Shown: in pieces, positions 9,291 to 18,414 of the stretch
Numbering within the stretch: position 1 is the first letter of the stretch
Layout: every line of letters begins with the position of its first letter
Assembly: GCF_000613865.1 (NCBI RefSeq)
Contig: NZ_BAJU01000030.1
Span: 1-33,424 of the forward strand
DNA: 33,424 bases
Source: Acetobacter okinawensis JCM 25146
GTDB lineage: Bacteria; Pseudomonadota; Alphaproteobacteria; Acetobacterales; Acetobacteraceae
Direction: 5' to 3'
Made by a program: the position numbers and the translations under genes
The notes under the pieces: model-generated
What the model was told of the DNA's origin: nothing
The model's input: the letters and a program-made list of their open reading frames with translations, nothing else
Database searches by the model: none

Positions 9291-10067
9291 TTAAGTCCTC
9301 CCCGTCCTGCGGGGAGGTTTTTTTTGAAAACAGCGCTCAACAGCGTTCATCAGGGCGCGCCCGCTGGCCTCGTCCCGCGAGGGGGCGCAAAAGTCCGGTC
9401 CCAGTGTTATGCGGTAGCGCATGGGCAGGGGCGGGCGCCGCAAAAACGGCCACCCCTGCGACAGATAGGGGGATTGTGTTTCTATCAGCACAACCTGCAC
9501 ATCAGCACGCATACGCTGGGCGATGGCGGCAAAACCGGGCTGTATTGGCCCTGCCTGCGCGCCTGCGCGTGAGCGTGTTCCTTCGGGGAACAGCAGAAGC
9601 TGGCAGTCCTCCCGCAAGGACTGGGAGGCAGGGCCAATAATCTTGAGCAGGCTGTCATGCCGCACATAACCTGCGGTGCGTAATGTGCTGCCCAGCACCC
9701 CGCGTTCCCAGATGGATGCCTTGGTAACGCACACCATGTGGGGCAGGGCGGAGGCCAGAATAAGGCAGTCCAGCCGGGAGGGATGGTTGGCAACCAGCAC
9801 AAGGTTCCGGCGCTGGGCAATGGTGGTAAGAGCCGCCATGTCGCAGTCCAGTATGCCAGCCCGGTGCAGGTAGCCCACGGCCAGTCTGGCCATGGTGCAC
9901 AGCCAGCGCCGGGCCATGCGCCTGCGCCGTGGCCCTTCTGGCATGCTCAGGCGCAGCACGCAGGTACCCGCGTCCAGCGCTGCAAAAACGCCGCCTGTCA
10001 CCAGCAGGGAAGTATAAAAACGCACGGGAGCGCTTATGGATTGAAGCAACGGCATGGCGGCACGCAA
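9291..10067 (-). CDS. PlsC-like 1-acyl-sn-glycerol-3-phosphate acyltransferase
   Basis: Membrane-associated acyltransferase of the PlsC/LPLAT family, up to 258 residues. It would transfer an acyl chain to lysophosphatidic acid or a related acceptor in phospholipid synthesis. The catalytic HX4D box is HPSRLD at 95-100 and the acceptor-binding FPEGTRS is at 160-166. A hydrophobic segment occupies about residues 18-36. The start is ambiguous: TTG 10067 has AGCAGG five bases upstream, whereas ATG 10055 has no clear site. The last ten or so codons (KKPPRRTGRT) are encoded by the complement of the ppk2 terminator. It is the third gene of a polA, SCO-like, plsC-like run, 46 bp after the SCO-like gene. 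Other acceptors, such as ornithine lipid precursors, are possible. Confidence 0.85.
   Translation of the reverse strand: MRAAMPLLQSISAPVRFYTSLLVTGGVFAALDAGTCVLRLSMPEGPRRRRMARRWLCTMARLAVGYLHRAGILDCDMAALTTIAQRRNLVLVANHPSRLDCLILASALPHMVCVTKASIWERGVLGSTLRTAGYVRHDSLLKIIGPASQSLREDCQLLLFPEGTRSRAGAQAGPIQPGFAAIAQRMRADVQVVLIETQSPYLSQGWPFLRRPPLPMRYRITLGPDFCAPSRDEASGRALMNAVERCFQKKPPRRTGRT
9297..9325 (+). terminator. Strong rho-independent terminator of ppk2
   Basis: CCTCCCCG (9297-9304) and CGGGGAGG (9310-9317) form a perfect 8-bp stem with a TCCTG loop, followed by eight T. It is a textbook intrinsic terminator on the + strand. It lies inside the 3' end of the convergent acyltransferase gene. Confidence 0.92.
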
Positions 10068-10113
10068 CAGACCTGCTGGAACACAGAACGGGTGGTCAGG
10101 GTATAAACGCCTG

Positions 10114-10737
10114 TCAGGGGTTGGGTTTGTCGCCCGCCATGATCTGGCGCAGGTTGGCTGTCATTGTGGGCTGGTCGGCGTTGGCGGCTATGGTGCCACG
10201 GTAGCGGGTCTGCGGGTCCATGACCACAAACTGCGGGGACATGCGCATGGCGTAGTCCCACTCAGGGTCGGTCATTTTTTCCACCGGCGCATGGTATTCT
10301 TTTGCAAGGTCGGCCAGTGCAAAGGGGGCGGCCGTGCCCGCGACCACACGGGGGCTTATCTGCTCGCCATACTGGCGCAGGCGCTCGGCGTCATCACGGT
10401 CAGGGTCGAGGCTTACAAAAATAATGACCATTTTGCGCTTGCCCGGGTCAACCTCATCCATGGCGGCGGACATGGTGCGCAGGGCAGGTGCGCATGCATC
10501 ATCCCCGCAATGGGTGGCGCCGAACAGAACCAGCATCCACTGACCAGCAAAGCTCTTGTCCGTCATGGTGCCTGTGGTGGCATCCATCAGGCGGAAGGAC
10601 CCGCCAACGGGGTTACCGTAGGAGTTCAGGCTGATGCTGTGTTTGAGTGCCAGATTGGTGGCTACAAAGCTGCCAGCCCCGGCAAGGGCCAGAATGCCAG
10701 CGCCAATCAGAACGGCGCGCTTTCCTGCTGGTGTCAT
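10114..10737 (-). CDS. SCO1/SenC-like thioredoxin-fold protein, altered copper site
   Basis: A 207-residue membrane-anchored periplasmic protein with one N-terminal hydrophobic helix (about 8-28). It resembles SCO1/SenC/PrrC proteins, which deliver copper to cytochrome oxidase or act as thiol redox partners. Family features are FAGQWMLVLFGATHC, FVSLDPDRDD and the final FVVMDPQTRYRG. Two key features differ. The cysteine pair is C77-GDDA-C82 (CX4C) instead of CX3C. The position of the usual copper-binding His before the last strand reads AMRMSP, with Met166 where His is expected. It begins three bases after the polA stop and so is probably co-transcribed. The fold is fairly sure. Copper delivery is uncertain given the changed ligands. 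Confidence 0.82.
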   Translation of the reverse strand: MTPAGKRAVLIGAGILALAGAGSFVATNLALKHSISLNSYGNPVGGSFRLMDATTGTMTDKSFAGQWMLVLFGATHCGDDACAPALRTMSAAMDEVDPGKRKMVIIFVSLDPDRDDAERLRQYGEQISPRVVAGTAAPFALADLAKEYHAPVEKMTDPEWDYAMRMSPQFVVMDPQTRYRGTIAANADQPTMTANLRQIMAGDKPNP

Positions 10738-10740
10738 GGG

Positions 10741-13548
10741 TTAATGTGCCTCCGCCCAAGTCTGGGCTATACCTGTTTCGACCACCAGCGGCACGCTGAG
10801 CTGCGCTGCCGCCTCCATAATGCTTTTTGCTTTTTCCGCCACGGCCTGAGCCTGTGCGTCGTCCACCTCAAACAGCAGTTCGTCATGGACTTGCAAAAGC
10901 ATGCGCGCACTGTCCAGCCCTGCGGCGGTAAGGGCTGCGGGCAGGTGCACCATGGCGCGTTTGATAATATCCGCAGCCCCGCCCTGTAAGGGGGCGTTAA
11001 TGGCCTGCCGCTCCGCATACTGTCGGCGTAATGCACTTTTTTCGTGAATGCCGGGTACGTAGCAGCGTCTGCCAAAGGGGGTCAGGACATAGCCATTGGC
11101 GCGTGCTTCCGCCTTGATCCGCTCCATATAATCCCGGATGCCGGGGTAGCGGGCAAAATACGCATCAATGTAGCTTTTGGCCTCCCCTGCGGGAATGCCA
11201 AGCTGCTTGCCCAGCCCAAAGGCGGAAATACCGTAGATAATGCCAAAGTTAATGGCCTTGGCGCGGCGGCGGGTCAGGGCGTCCATGCCTTCAAGCGGGA
11301 TGTTGAACACCTCGGAGGCCGTGCGGGCGTGAATGTCCTGCCCCAGTTCAAACGCCTCGCGCAGGGTCGGGATGTTGGCCACATCGGCCAGCAGCCGCAA
11401 TTCAATCTGCGAATAGTCGGCCGAAATGAGCTTGCGCCCCGCAGGGGCCACAAAAGCCTGACGGATGCGCGTCCCTTCCTCCGTGCGGACAGGAATGTTC
11501 TGCAGGTTCGGGTCGGAGGAGGACAGGCGGCCCGTGGTGGTGATGGCCATCTGGAATGATGTATGGACCCTGCTCTCCTTGCTGGTCTGCTTGAGCAGGG
11601 CATCGGTGTAGGTGGACTTGAGCTTGGCAAGCTGGCGCCATTCCAGCACACGCACCGGCAGGTCATGGCCCTGATCGGCCAGATCCTGCAACACGGAGGA
11701 ATCCGTGCTCCATGCGCCTGCCTTGCCGCGCTTACCGCCTTTGAGCCCCATCTCATCAAACAGGATTTCGCCTAGCTGACGGGGAGAGGCAATGTTGAAC
11801 TCCCTGCCCGCAGCAGCATAAATGCCCTGTTCCATGTTTTTCATGCGGGTTTCAAAATCGGCGGACAGGCGGGTCAGCTCCGCGCGGTCCACGGCAATGC
11901 CAGATTTTTCCATGGCAGCGAGCACCTGCACCAGCGGGCGCTCCATCTGCTCGTACAGGGCCTGTGCGTGGTTTGTGCGCAAGGTGGGGTGCAGCACATG
12001 CCACAGGCGCAGGGTGACGTCCGCATCCTCGGCGGCGTAGGTGGTGGCTTTTTCTACGGGAACCTGCGCAAAGGGTATGCGGTTGCGGCCTGTGCCAGTC
12101 ATGGCGTCGTAGGGTATGGGCGTGTGGTTGAGGTGCTGGGCCGAAAGCTCGTCCATACCCTGCCCATGCAGCCCGGCTGACTGGCTGTAGGAGATCAGCA
12201 TCGTGTCATCCACAGGGCCGATGCTGGCGTGGTCTATGCCCGCATGGTCCAGCACCAGCAGGTCGAACTTGGCGTTCTGGAAGACCTTGAGAACGCTGTC
12301 ATCCTCCAGCAGGGGGCGCAGCAGGTCCAGTGCCCGGTCGGGGGCAAGCTGTTCGCCGGTCGGGGCTTCCAGTGTGCCCTCATGCCGTAGGGGGACGTAG
12401 CAGGCCTTGCCGGGGGCGGTAGCAAGGGAGAACCCCAGCATGGTGGCGGACAGCGGGTCCAGCCCATCTGTTTCCGTGTCCACGGCGCATAGTCCGGCTT
12501 CCTGTGCGGCGCTGACCCATTTTTGCAGGGCTTCAGCCGTGCGTACGGTCTCGTACTCCGTATAGGGTGCGCTCAGCAGGTTGGCAGGGCCGGTGGATGG
12601 GGCTGACGCAGCTTGTGCGGGGGTATCCTGCCCGTTTGCGCTGGCATGGGCGGAGGCACGGGCTGCGCGGTGCGCGTGTGCGCCAGAGGTGCTGCCCATG
12701 CCCATGCGCGTCAGCACGGAGCGGAAGCCCATACTGTCCAGCCAGTCGGCCAGTACCAGCTTGTCCGGCTCCCGCGTAATCAGGTCGGCTACCGGCACGG
12801 GCAGGGGCACATCCGTTGCCAGCGTGACCAGCTGGAGCGAGAGGCGGGCCGCCTGTGCGTGCTCGATCAGCATATCCCGCTTTTTGGATTTTTTCATCTC
12901 CGGGGCGGCGCTGAGCACGTCTTCCAGCGTGCCGAATTCGTTAATCAGGGCCGAGGCAGTTTTGGGGCCAATGCCGGGTACACCGGGGACGTTATCCGTC
13001 GGGTCGCCCATAAGGGCCTGCACATCCACCACTTTTTCGGGCGGTACACCAAACTTGGCTTCCACTTCCGTCGGGCCGATGGGGGTTTGCTTGATGGGGT
13101 CGAGCATGCACACGCCCTGACCTACAAGCTGCATCAGGTCCTTGTCTGAGGAGATGATGGTGCATGTCCCCCCCATCTTGCGTACGGCAACTGCGTAAGA
13201 GGCGATCAGGTCGTCTGCCTCCCAGCCCGGTAGTTCTATGCCCGGGACGTTAAAAGCCTGTGTGGCATCGCGGATCAGGCCGAACTGGGGGCGCAGGTCC
13301 TCGGGTGGTTCCGGGCGGTGGGCCTTGTACTGGGGGTAGATATCGGAGCGGAAGGTCTGGCGGCTGGCATCAAACAGCACGGCCAGATGCGTACCCACAT
13401 GGTCGCGCAGCAGGCGGGCGAGCATGTTGGTAAAGCCATACACGCATTGACCGGCACCTTCGGGGCTGGTCATGGGGGGGAGGGCATGAAAAGCGCGGAA
13501 AATAAAGCCGCTGCCATCCACAAGAACCAGATGCGGTGTGTCTGTCAT
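10741..13548 (-). CDS. polA: DNA polymerase I
   Basis: DNA polymerase I, 935 residues, for Okazaki-fragment maturation and repair synthesis. The N-terminal 5'-3' exonuclease (about 1-300) starts LVLVDGSGFIFRAFHA and includes GDPTDNVPGVPGIGPKTA. The middle 3'-5' exonuclease is catalytically complete, with VDTETDG, QNAKFDLLVLDHAG and YAAEDADVTL. The C-terminal polymerase shows SADYSQIELRLLA (motif A), RRAKAINFGIIYGIS (O-helix) and LLQVHDELLFEV (motif C). ATG 13548 is chosen because the family protein begins there; the upstream in-frame stretch lacks homologous character. No good Shine-Dalgarno is visible. It leads an apparent operon with the SCO-like and acyltransferase genes and follows the ilvE terminator, so it needs its own promoter in 13549-13660. 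Confidence 0.97.
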   Translation of the reverse strand: MTDTPHLVLVDGSGFIFRAFHALPPMTSPEGAGQCVYGFTNMLARLLRDHVGTHLAVLFDASRQTFRSDIYPQYKAHRPEPPEDLRPQFGLIRDATQAFNVPGIELPGWEADDLIASYAVAVRKMGGTCTIISSDKDLMQLVGQGVCMLDPIKQTPIGPTEVEAKFGVPPEKVVDVQALMGDPTDNVPGVPGIGPKTASALINEFGTLEDVLSAAPEMKKSKKRDMLIEHAQAARLSLQLVTLATDVPLPVPVADLITREPDKLVLADWLDSMGFRSVLTRMGMGSTSGAHAHRAARASAHASANGQDTPAQAASAPSTGPANLLSAPYTEYETVRTAEALQKWVSAAQEAGLCAVDTETDGLDPLSATMLGFSLATAPGKACYVPLRHEGTLEAPTGEQLAPDRALDLLRPLLEDDSVLKVFQNAKFDLLVLDHAGIDHASIGPVDDTMLISYSQSAGLHGQGMDELSAQHLNHTPIPYDAMTGTGRNRIPFAQVPVEKATTYAAEDADVTLRLWHVLHPTLRTNHAQALYEQMERPLVQVLAAMEKSGIAVDRAELTRLSADFETRMKNMEQGIYAAAGREFNIASPRQLGEILFDEMGLKGGKRGKAGAWSTDSSVLQDLADQGHDLPVRVLEWRQLAKLKSTYTDALLKQTSKESRVHTSFQMAITTTGRLSSSDPNLQNIPVRTEEGTRIRQAFVAPAGRKLISADYSQIELRLLADVANIPTLREAFELGQDIHARTASEVFNIPLEGMDALTRRRAKAINFGIIYGISAFGLGKQLGIPAGEAKSYIDAYFARYPGIRDYMERIKAEARANGYVLTPFGRRCYVPGIHEKSALRRQYAERQAINAPLQGGAADIIKRAMVHLPAALTAAGLDSARMLLQVHDELLFEVDDAQAQAVAEKAKSIMEAAAQLSVPLVVETGIAQTWAEAH

Positions 13549-13660
13549 GGCTGGGGGAACCGTGTGCAAGAAAGGGCGGACAGGAAAGCAAACATGGTTT
13601 TGGGATATGCCGCTTGGAGCGCTCTGTCCAGCATGTCTGCCGTGGTGGCGGGTTTTACAT

Positions 13661-13688
13661 AAAAACACCCCGGCCTGGGGCCGGGGTG
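13661..13688 (-). terminator. Rho-independent terminator of ilvE
   Basis: CACCCCGGCC (13666-13675) and GGCCGGGGTG (13679-13688) form a perfect 10-bp stem with a 3-nt loop. On the minus strand it is followed by five T (13665-13661), 28 bases past the ilvE stop. Confidence 0.9.
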
Positions 13689-13715
13689 CGTGCAGGGTAG
13701 TCTGGGGGCCGGGGC

Positions 13716-14819
13716 TTACGCCACCGTGCGGATCCAGTCATGCGGGTCGGCTGTGCGGCCGAACTGGATGTCGCACAGGGTCTGGCGCAGCCTGGCGGTA
13801 ACGTCTCCCACCGTGTTGTTGTTGATGGTGCAGCTATCGGTCTTGCTTTTGAACGCACCAATGGGGGAGACAACGGCAGCCGTGCCGCAGGCAAACACTT
13901 CACGCAGCTTACCCGATTTGGCATCGGCAAAAAGCTGGTCGAGCGCGTAGCGTTCTTCTTTTACGGTCATCCCCGCATCGCGCGCCAGAGTCAGCAGGCT
14001 GTCACGCGTAATGCCATGCAGAATGGTGCCACCCGCCAGAGGGGGGGTGAGCAGGGTGCCATCTTCAAACACCATCATCACGTTCATGCCGCCCATTTCT
14101 TCAAGCCAGCGGCGTTCTTCCGCGTCAAGGAACAGCACCTGCTGGCAGCCGTGCTCCTTGCCCTCCATCTGTGCGGTCAGGCTGGCGGCGTAGTTGCCCC
14201 CACATTTGGCTGTGCCAGTCCCCCCGCGGGAGGCGCGCACGGTATCTGTTTCCACCCACACGGAAACGGGGCCAGCATCCTTGGAGAAATATTCCCCCGC
14301 AGCACAGGCAATGACAATGAACTTGAACTCGGAGGCAGGTTTGACCCCAAGGGCTGCTTCCGTCGCGATCATGAACGGGCGGATGTAGAGCGTGCCCACC
14401 TCGGGTGCGGGCACCCAGTCGCGGTCGATTGTGACCAGTTGGGTCACGGCTTCCAGGAACAGGTCTTCGGGCAGTTGCGCCATGGCCATGCGCTCGGCGG
14501 ATTTTTGGAACCGGCGGGCATTGGCTTCGGGGCGGAAGAGCTGCACAGCCCCGTTGGGGGTGCGGTAGGCCTTCATGCCTTCAAAAATTTCCTGCGCGTA
14601 GTGCAGCACGGAGGCCGCAGGGTCGAGCATGAGCGGCTGACGGGGCAGAATTTCAGCCGAGTGCCAGCCCCGGCCTTCGGTGTAGGTGACAACGGCCATA
14701 TGATCGGTAAACGCGCGGCCAAAGCCGGGGTTGGCTACCAGGCTTTCGCGCTCGGCGGCAGGGGTGCCATCCGTTTTGCGGGTGATCTTGAAGGCGATGT
14801 TGTCAGATACGGTGGTCAT
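13716..14819 (-). CDS. ilvE: Branched-chain amino acid aminotransferase
   Basis: PLP-dependent fold-type IV aminotransferase of 367 residues, a class II BCAT length. It interconverts Leu, Ile and Val with their 2-oxo acids using 2-oxoglutarate/glutamate. Landmarks are HYAQEIFEGMKAYR at 73-86, RPEANARRF at 96-104, the PLP lysine K205 in GTGTAKCGGNYAASL, EEMGGMNVMMVF and CGTAAVVSPIG. The start is ATG 14819 with GAGAG upstream. Upstream in-frame codons read as leader sequence without family match. It is monocistronic, with a terminator directly after, and divergent from selO across 262 bp. Confidence 0.95.
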   Translation of the reverse strand: MTTVSDNIAFKITRKTDGTPAAERESLVANPGFGRAFTDHMAVVTYTEGRGWHSAEILPRQPLMLDPAASVLHYAQEIFEGMKAYRTPNGAVQLFRPEANARRFQKSAERMAMAQLPEDLFLEAVTQLVTIDRDWVPAPEVGTLYIRPFMIATEAALGVKPASEFKFIVIACAAGEYFSKDAGPVSVWVETDTVRASRGGTGTAKCGGNYAASLTAQMEGKEHGCQQVLFLDAEERRWLEEMGGMNVMMVFEDGTLLTPPLAGGTILHGITRDSLLTLARDAGMTVKEERYALDQLFADAKSGKLREVFACGTAAVVSPIGAFKSKTDSCTINNNTVGDVTARLRQTLCDIQFGRTADPHDWIRTVA

Positions 14820-15081
14820 GGTGCTCTCGCGTCTTCCGCGGCGCTGGTATGGGGACCAGAGGCCTGGTTGCTCCGATATACGGTTTTGTTCTGTTGTTTC
14901 AGGTGCGCGGCAACGCAGCCTGCCGGTCGCCCGGTCGGGCTCTTTCCTATCATGTCCGCCGTGTCTGTGCCAGATAGGTGCAAACGTGTGCGCATGTGGT
15001 GCGTTCGTGTGTGTTGTGCGGCTGTGGCAGGGCTTGGCGGCTGTGCCGTGCTGGTCTGGTTTTTTGCAAGGTGGTGTTCCA

Positions 15082-16560
15082 ATGCCCCATTCCTCCATAC
15101 GGCAGGGTTACGCAGCGCTGCCTGCGCGTTTTTATACCCGCACACAGCCTACACAGGTGGCTGCCCCCCGGCTGATCGTGCTGAACAGGCCGCTGGCCGA
15201 CGCACTGGGGCTGGACGCAGCGTGGCTGGCTGGCCCGCAGGGGCTGGCCATGCTGGCAGGCAACCAGATGCCACCGGGCATGGACCCGCTGGCCACCGTG
15301 TATGCGGGGCACCAGTTTGGCCATTTCTCCCCCCAGTTGGGGGATGGCCGCGCCCTGCTTTTGGGGGATGTGACCGACCGGCAGGGTCTTGTGCATGAAA
15401 TCCAGCTCAAAGGGGCCGGCCCCACGCCGTATTCACGCAGGGGGGATGGGCGGGCAGCCCTTGGCCCCGTCCTGCGTGAATACCTGCTGAGCGAGAGCAT
15501 GGCAGCCCTTGGTCTTCCCACCACCCGCGCGCTGGCCGCGGTGGAGACGGGGGAGCATGTTTACCGTGAAACACCATTGCCCGGCGCCATAGTGGCCCGC
15601 GTTGCCCGCAGCCATGTGCGGGTTGGCACATTCCAGTTTTTTGCCGCAACGCAGGACGAGGCAGGCCTGCGTGCTCTGGCTGATTTTACCATTGCCCGGC
15701 TCTACCCGCAGGCCGCACAGGCCGAGCGACCTTATGTGGTGCTCCTTCAGGCGGTTGTGGCAGCGCAGGCTGCGCTGGTGGCACAATGGATGCTGGTTGG
15801 CTTTATCCATGGCGTGATGAATACGGACAACATGGCCATCTCGGGCGAGACCATAGACTACGGCCCCTGCGCCTTTATGGATGTGTATAACCCCGCCACC
15901 GTGTTCAGTTTTATTGATAAGCGCGGACGCTATGCCTACACCAACCAGCCCACCATGGCGTTATGGAACCTGACCCGTTTTGCCGAGGCCCTGCTGCCTT
16001 TGCTGGCGGAGGAGGACACACAGGCCATAGAGCTTGCCCAGCAGGCTCTGGCAGAGTTCCATCCGCGTTTTCATGCGGTCTATTTTGCGGGCATGCGGGC
16101 CAAGCTGGGGCTTGTGGGCGAACAGGACGAGGATGAAGCCCTGTTCAAAACCCTGCTGGACCAGATGGCCGATCACGGGGCGGACATGACCAACAGCTTC
16201 CGCGCGTTCAGCCACGTCGGGGTGCTGTCGGGGCAGCAGGCTCCTGTGGGTCTGCCTGCCGGTATGGCAGCGGGGCTGGCCCCATGGCTGGAGGCATGGC
16301 GGGCGCGTGTGGCCAGCGCCGGTGGTGTGGACTGGGCGGCCCGTGCGCAGGGCATGCGGCAGGTCAACCCGTGCTATATTCCCCGTAACCATAAGGTGGA
16401 GGCCATGATAGAGGCCGCTGTGCAGGAGCGGGACTACACAATGTTCCATGAGATGCTGCATCTGCTGGCCACCCCCTATGTGGAGCAGCCGGGCATGGAG
16501 CGGTACGCAGTGCCCCCATGTGCGGAGGAAGTTGTCCCCTACACCTATTGCGGCACGTAA
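15082..16560 (+). CDS. selO: SelO/YdiU-family protein adenylyltransferase
   Basis: Pseudokinase-fold enzyme of the SelO (YdiU, UPF0061) family, 492 residues, which transfers AMP from ATP to Ser, Thr or Tyr of target proteins. In E. coli it is linked to the oxidative stress response. Family blocks are VYAGHQFGHFSPQLGDGRALLLG at 73-95, EIQLKGAGPTPYSRRGDGRAALG at 106-128 with the nucleotide-binding Lys110, and GVMNTDNMAISGETIDYGPCAFMD at 244-267 with metal-binding Asn/Asp. The C-terminus ends YCGT, keeping a Cys near the end as in many bacterial homologues. ATG 15082 has AAGGTGG eight bases upstream. It is convergent with the ABC ATPase gene, only 7 bp apart. Confidence 0.93.
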   Translation: MPHSSIRQGYAALPARFYTRTQPTQVAAPRLIVLNRPLADALGLDAAWLAGPQGLAMLAGNQMPPGMDPLATVYAGHQFGHFSPQLGDGRALLLGDVTDRQGLVHEIQLKGAGPTPYSRRGDGRAALGPVLREYLLSESMAALGLPTTRALAAVETGEHVYRETPLPGAIVARVARSHVRVGTFQFFAATQDEAGLRALADFTIARLYPQAAQAERPYVVLLQAVVAAQAALVAQWMLVGFIHGVMNTDNMAISGETIDYGPCAFMDVYNPATVFSFIDKRGRYAYTNQPTMALWNLTRFAEALLPLLAEEDTQAIELAQQALAEFHPRFHAVYFAGMRAKLGLVGEQDEDEALFKTLLDQMADHGADMTNSFRAFSHVGVLSGQQAPVGLPAGMAAGLAPWLEAWRARVASAGGVDWAARAQGMRQVNPCYIPRNHKVEAMIEAAVQERDYTMFHEMLHLLATPYVEQPGMERYAVPPCAEEVVPYTYCGT

Positions 16561-16567
16561 GGGCGGC

Positions 16568-17362
16568 TTACACCACGCCCGTGGTGCTGATGAAGCGTTG
16601 CCCGTTGGCCCCCTCATCCACCCGTGCTGCAATACGGTACACGGTGCGCAGGTGCTCCGGGGTCAGCACATGCGCAGGCTCCCCGCTGGCCAGAATACGC
16701 CCGCCGTGCAAAAGGCAGGCCAGATCGCACTGGTTGAGTGCCATGTTCAGGTCATGCAGCACCATAATGGTGACCAGCCCGCGCTGTGCCGTCTCGCGCC
16801 GGAGCAGGGCCATGATGGTCTGCTGGTAGTAGGGGTCAAGCGCGCTGAGTGGCTCGTCCAGCAGCAGGGCGCGCGGTTTGCGGCCAAGAGCCTGCGCAAG
16901 CCCCGCAAGCTGGCGTTGCCCGCCAGAGAGTTCATGCAGGCTCCGTGTGGCAAGGTGGGCAATGCCTACGTCGTGCAGGCAGGCCATGGCGGCGTCTATG
17001 TCTTTGGTTGTGTCCGCATCATTTTGTCGTCCTGTGGCATGGCGTGCCGCCAGCATGGCGTCCAGCACGCTCAGGCGCACGGGTTCGGGCAGGGCCTGCG
17101 GCAGGTACAGGCAGTGCTGCGTGCGCTGGGCCAATGGCAGCGGGGTCAGGTCCACCCCGTCCAGCAGGACGGTGCCGGTAGCGCGGAGCAGCCCGCCCAT
17201 GGCGCGCAGCAGGGTGGACTTGCCGCTGCCATTGGGGCCAAGCACGGCGCTTACCGCTCCGTGGGGGAATGGCCCTGCATCCACATGCTCCAGCACCGGC
17301 CTGCGGCCATAACGCACCCCCAGCGCGCGGACGTATAGCCCCTGTGGCGGGGTATGGGTCAT
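16568..17362 (-). CDS. ABC transporter ATPase, iron/cobalamin (FecE/BtuD) type
   Basis: Cytoplasmic ATPase of a metal-chelate importer, 264 residues. Walker A GPNGSGKST is at 42-50, the signature LSGGQ at 145-149, Walker B ALLLDEP at 165-171 with LSALDP, and the switch His at 203 in VLHDLNMALNQCD. The closest functional class is the siderophore, haem or cobalamin group that pairs with FecCD permeases. Its ATG lies in an ATGA overlap with the stop of the upstream permease gene (17359-17362), indicating translational coupling. The usual third component, a periplasmic binding protein, is not next to it, so the substrate stays open. Confidence 0.9.
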   Translation of the reverse strand: MTHTPPQGLYVRALGVRYGRRPVLEHVDAGPFPHGAVSAVLGPNGSGKSTLLRAMGGLLRATGTVLLDGVDLTPLPLAQRTQHCLYLPQALPEPVRLSVLDAMLAARHATGRQNDADTTKDIDAAMACLHDVGIAHLATRSLHELSGGQRQLAGLAQALGRKPRALLLDEPLSALDPYYQQTIMALLRRETAQRGLVTIMVLHDLNMALNQCDLACLLHGGRILASGEPAHVLTPEHLRTVYRIAARVDEGANGQRFISTTGVV

Positions 17363-18414
17363 GGCGTATCTCCCCTGCGGCGCAGAACAATGGCCAGAAA
17401 GAACGGTATGCCCACCAGTGCCGTGACAATGCCGGTTGGTACCACCACCCCCGGCACCAGAAGCCGCGCCACAAGGGCGGAGAGGGAGAGAATAAACGCC
17501 CCGCTCAGCATGCTGGCAGGCAGGTAAAAGCGGTGGTCCTCCCCCACCATGCGGCGGGCAATATGGGGGGCTACCAGCCCGATAAAGCCAATAACGCCAA
17601 CAAAGGCGACCGCTAACGCACATAGCAGGCTTATGCGTAGCAGGCACATGCGGCGCAGGTGCTGCACGTCCACCCCAAGGCTTGCGGCTCTGTCCTCGCC
17701 CATGCGCAGTGTGGTCAGCGGCCATGCCGCGCGCATGGAAAACGGAAAAACACACCCCAGTGTTCCTGCCAGCAGGGCCAGTGTGCCCCATGTGGCGCGC
17801 GTCAGGCTGCCAAGGGTCCAGAACACCAGATTTTGCAGTGCGTCCTCGCTCGCCACAAACTGCATGAGTGCCACCAGCGCCTGAAACGAAAATACAAGTG
17901 CAACGCCGCACAGAATGACCGTACCTGTTCCACCCCGGCGCAGCCGCACCAGTATGTCCAGCAGCCAGACGGAAAGTGCCGAACAGACAAACGCGCTCCC
18001 CGCTGTCAGCCACATGTCGGGTACGTGGCTGATGTGCCAGCCCAGAACAATAGCAAGCGATGCGCCAAATGCCCCTGCGGCAGACAGGCCCAGCGTAAAC
18101 GGGCTGGCCAGCGGGTTGGCCAGAATGGTCTGCATTTCCGCCCCGGCCAGCCCCAGTGCGGCACCTACACATGCGGCCATAAGCGCATAGGGCAGGCGGA
18201 TCTGCCATACGATCAGGCGGGTCTGCTCCTCCACGCCGGAGGGGGCGAGTATGGCGTGCAGCAGCGTGGCGGGGGAGAGTGCGGCAGGCCCCACCGCGCA
18301 ATCCACCAGCACGGACAAGGCCAGTGCTGCCACAAGCCCTGCAAGCACAAGGCTGTGGCGGCGCATGGTGGTGCGGTAGGTCTGTACAATTGTGGCGTTG
18401 GGGTGGTGCTGCAT
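17359..18414 (-). CDS. FecCD-family ABC transporter permease
   Basis: Inner-membrane permease of 351 residues with about ten hydrophobic helices, typical of BtuC/FhuB/FecCD importers for iron-siderophores, haem or vitamin B12. Family blocks are [44 protein letters not shown]-like (here [11 protein letters not shown]), [18 protein letters not shown] and the ATPase-coupling region [31 protein letters not shown]. ATG 18414 is the first good start. It heads a two-gene operon with the ATPase. A 14-bp palindrome lies 17 bp upstream of the start. No cobalamin riboswitch core (CAGGAGACC-type box) was found in the leader. Confidence 0.92.
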   Translation of the reverse strand: [351 protein letters not shown]

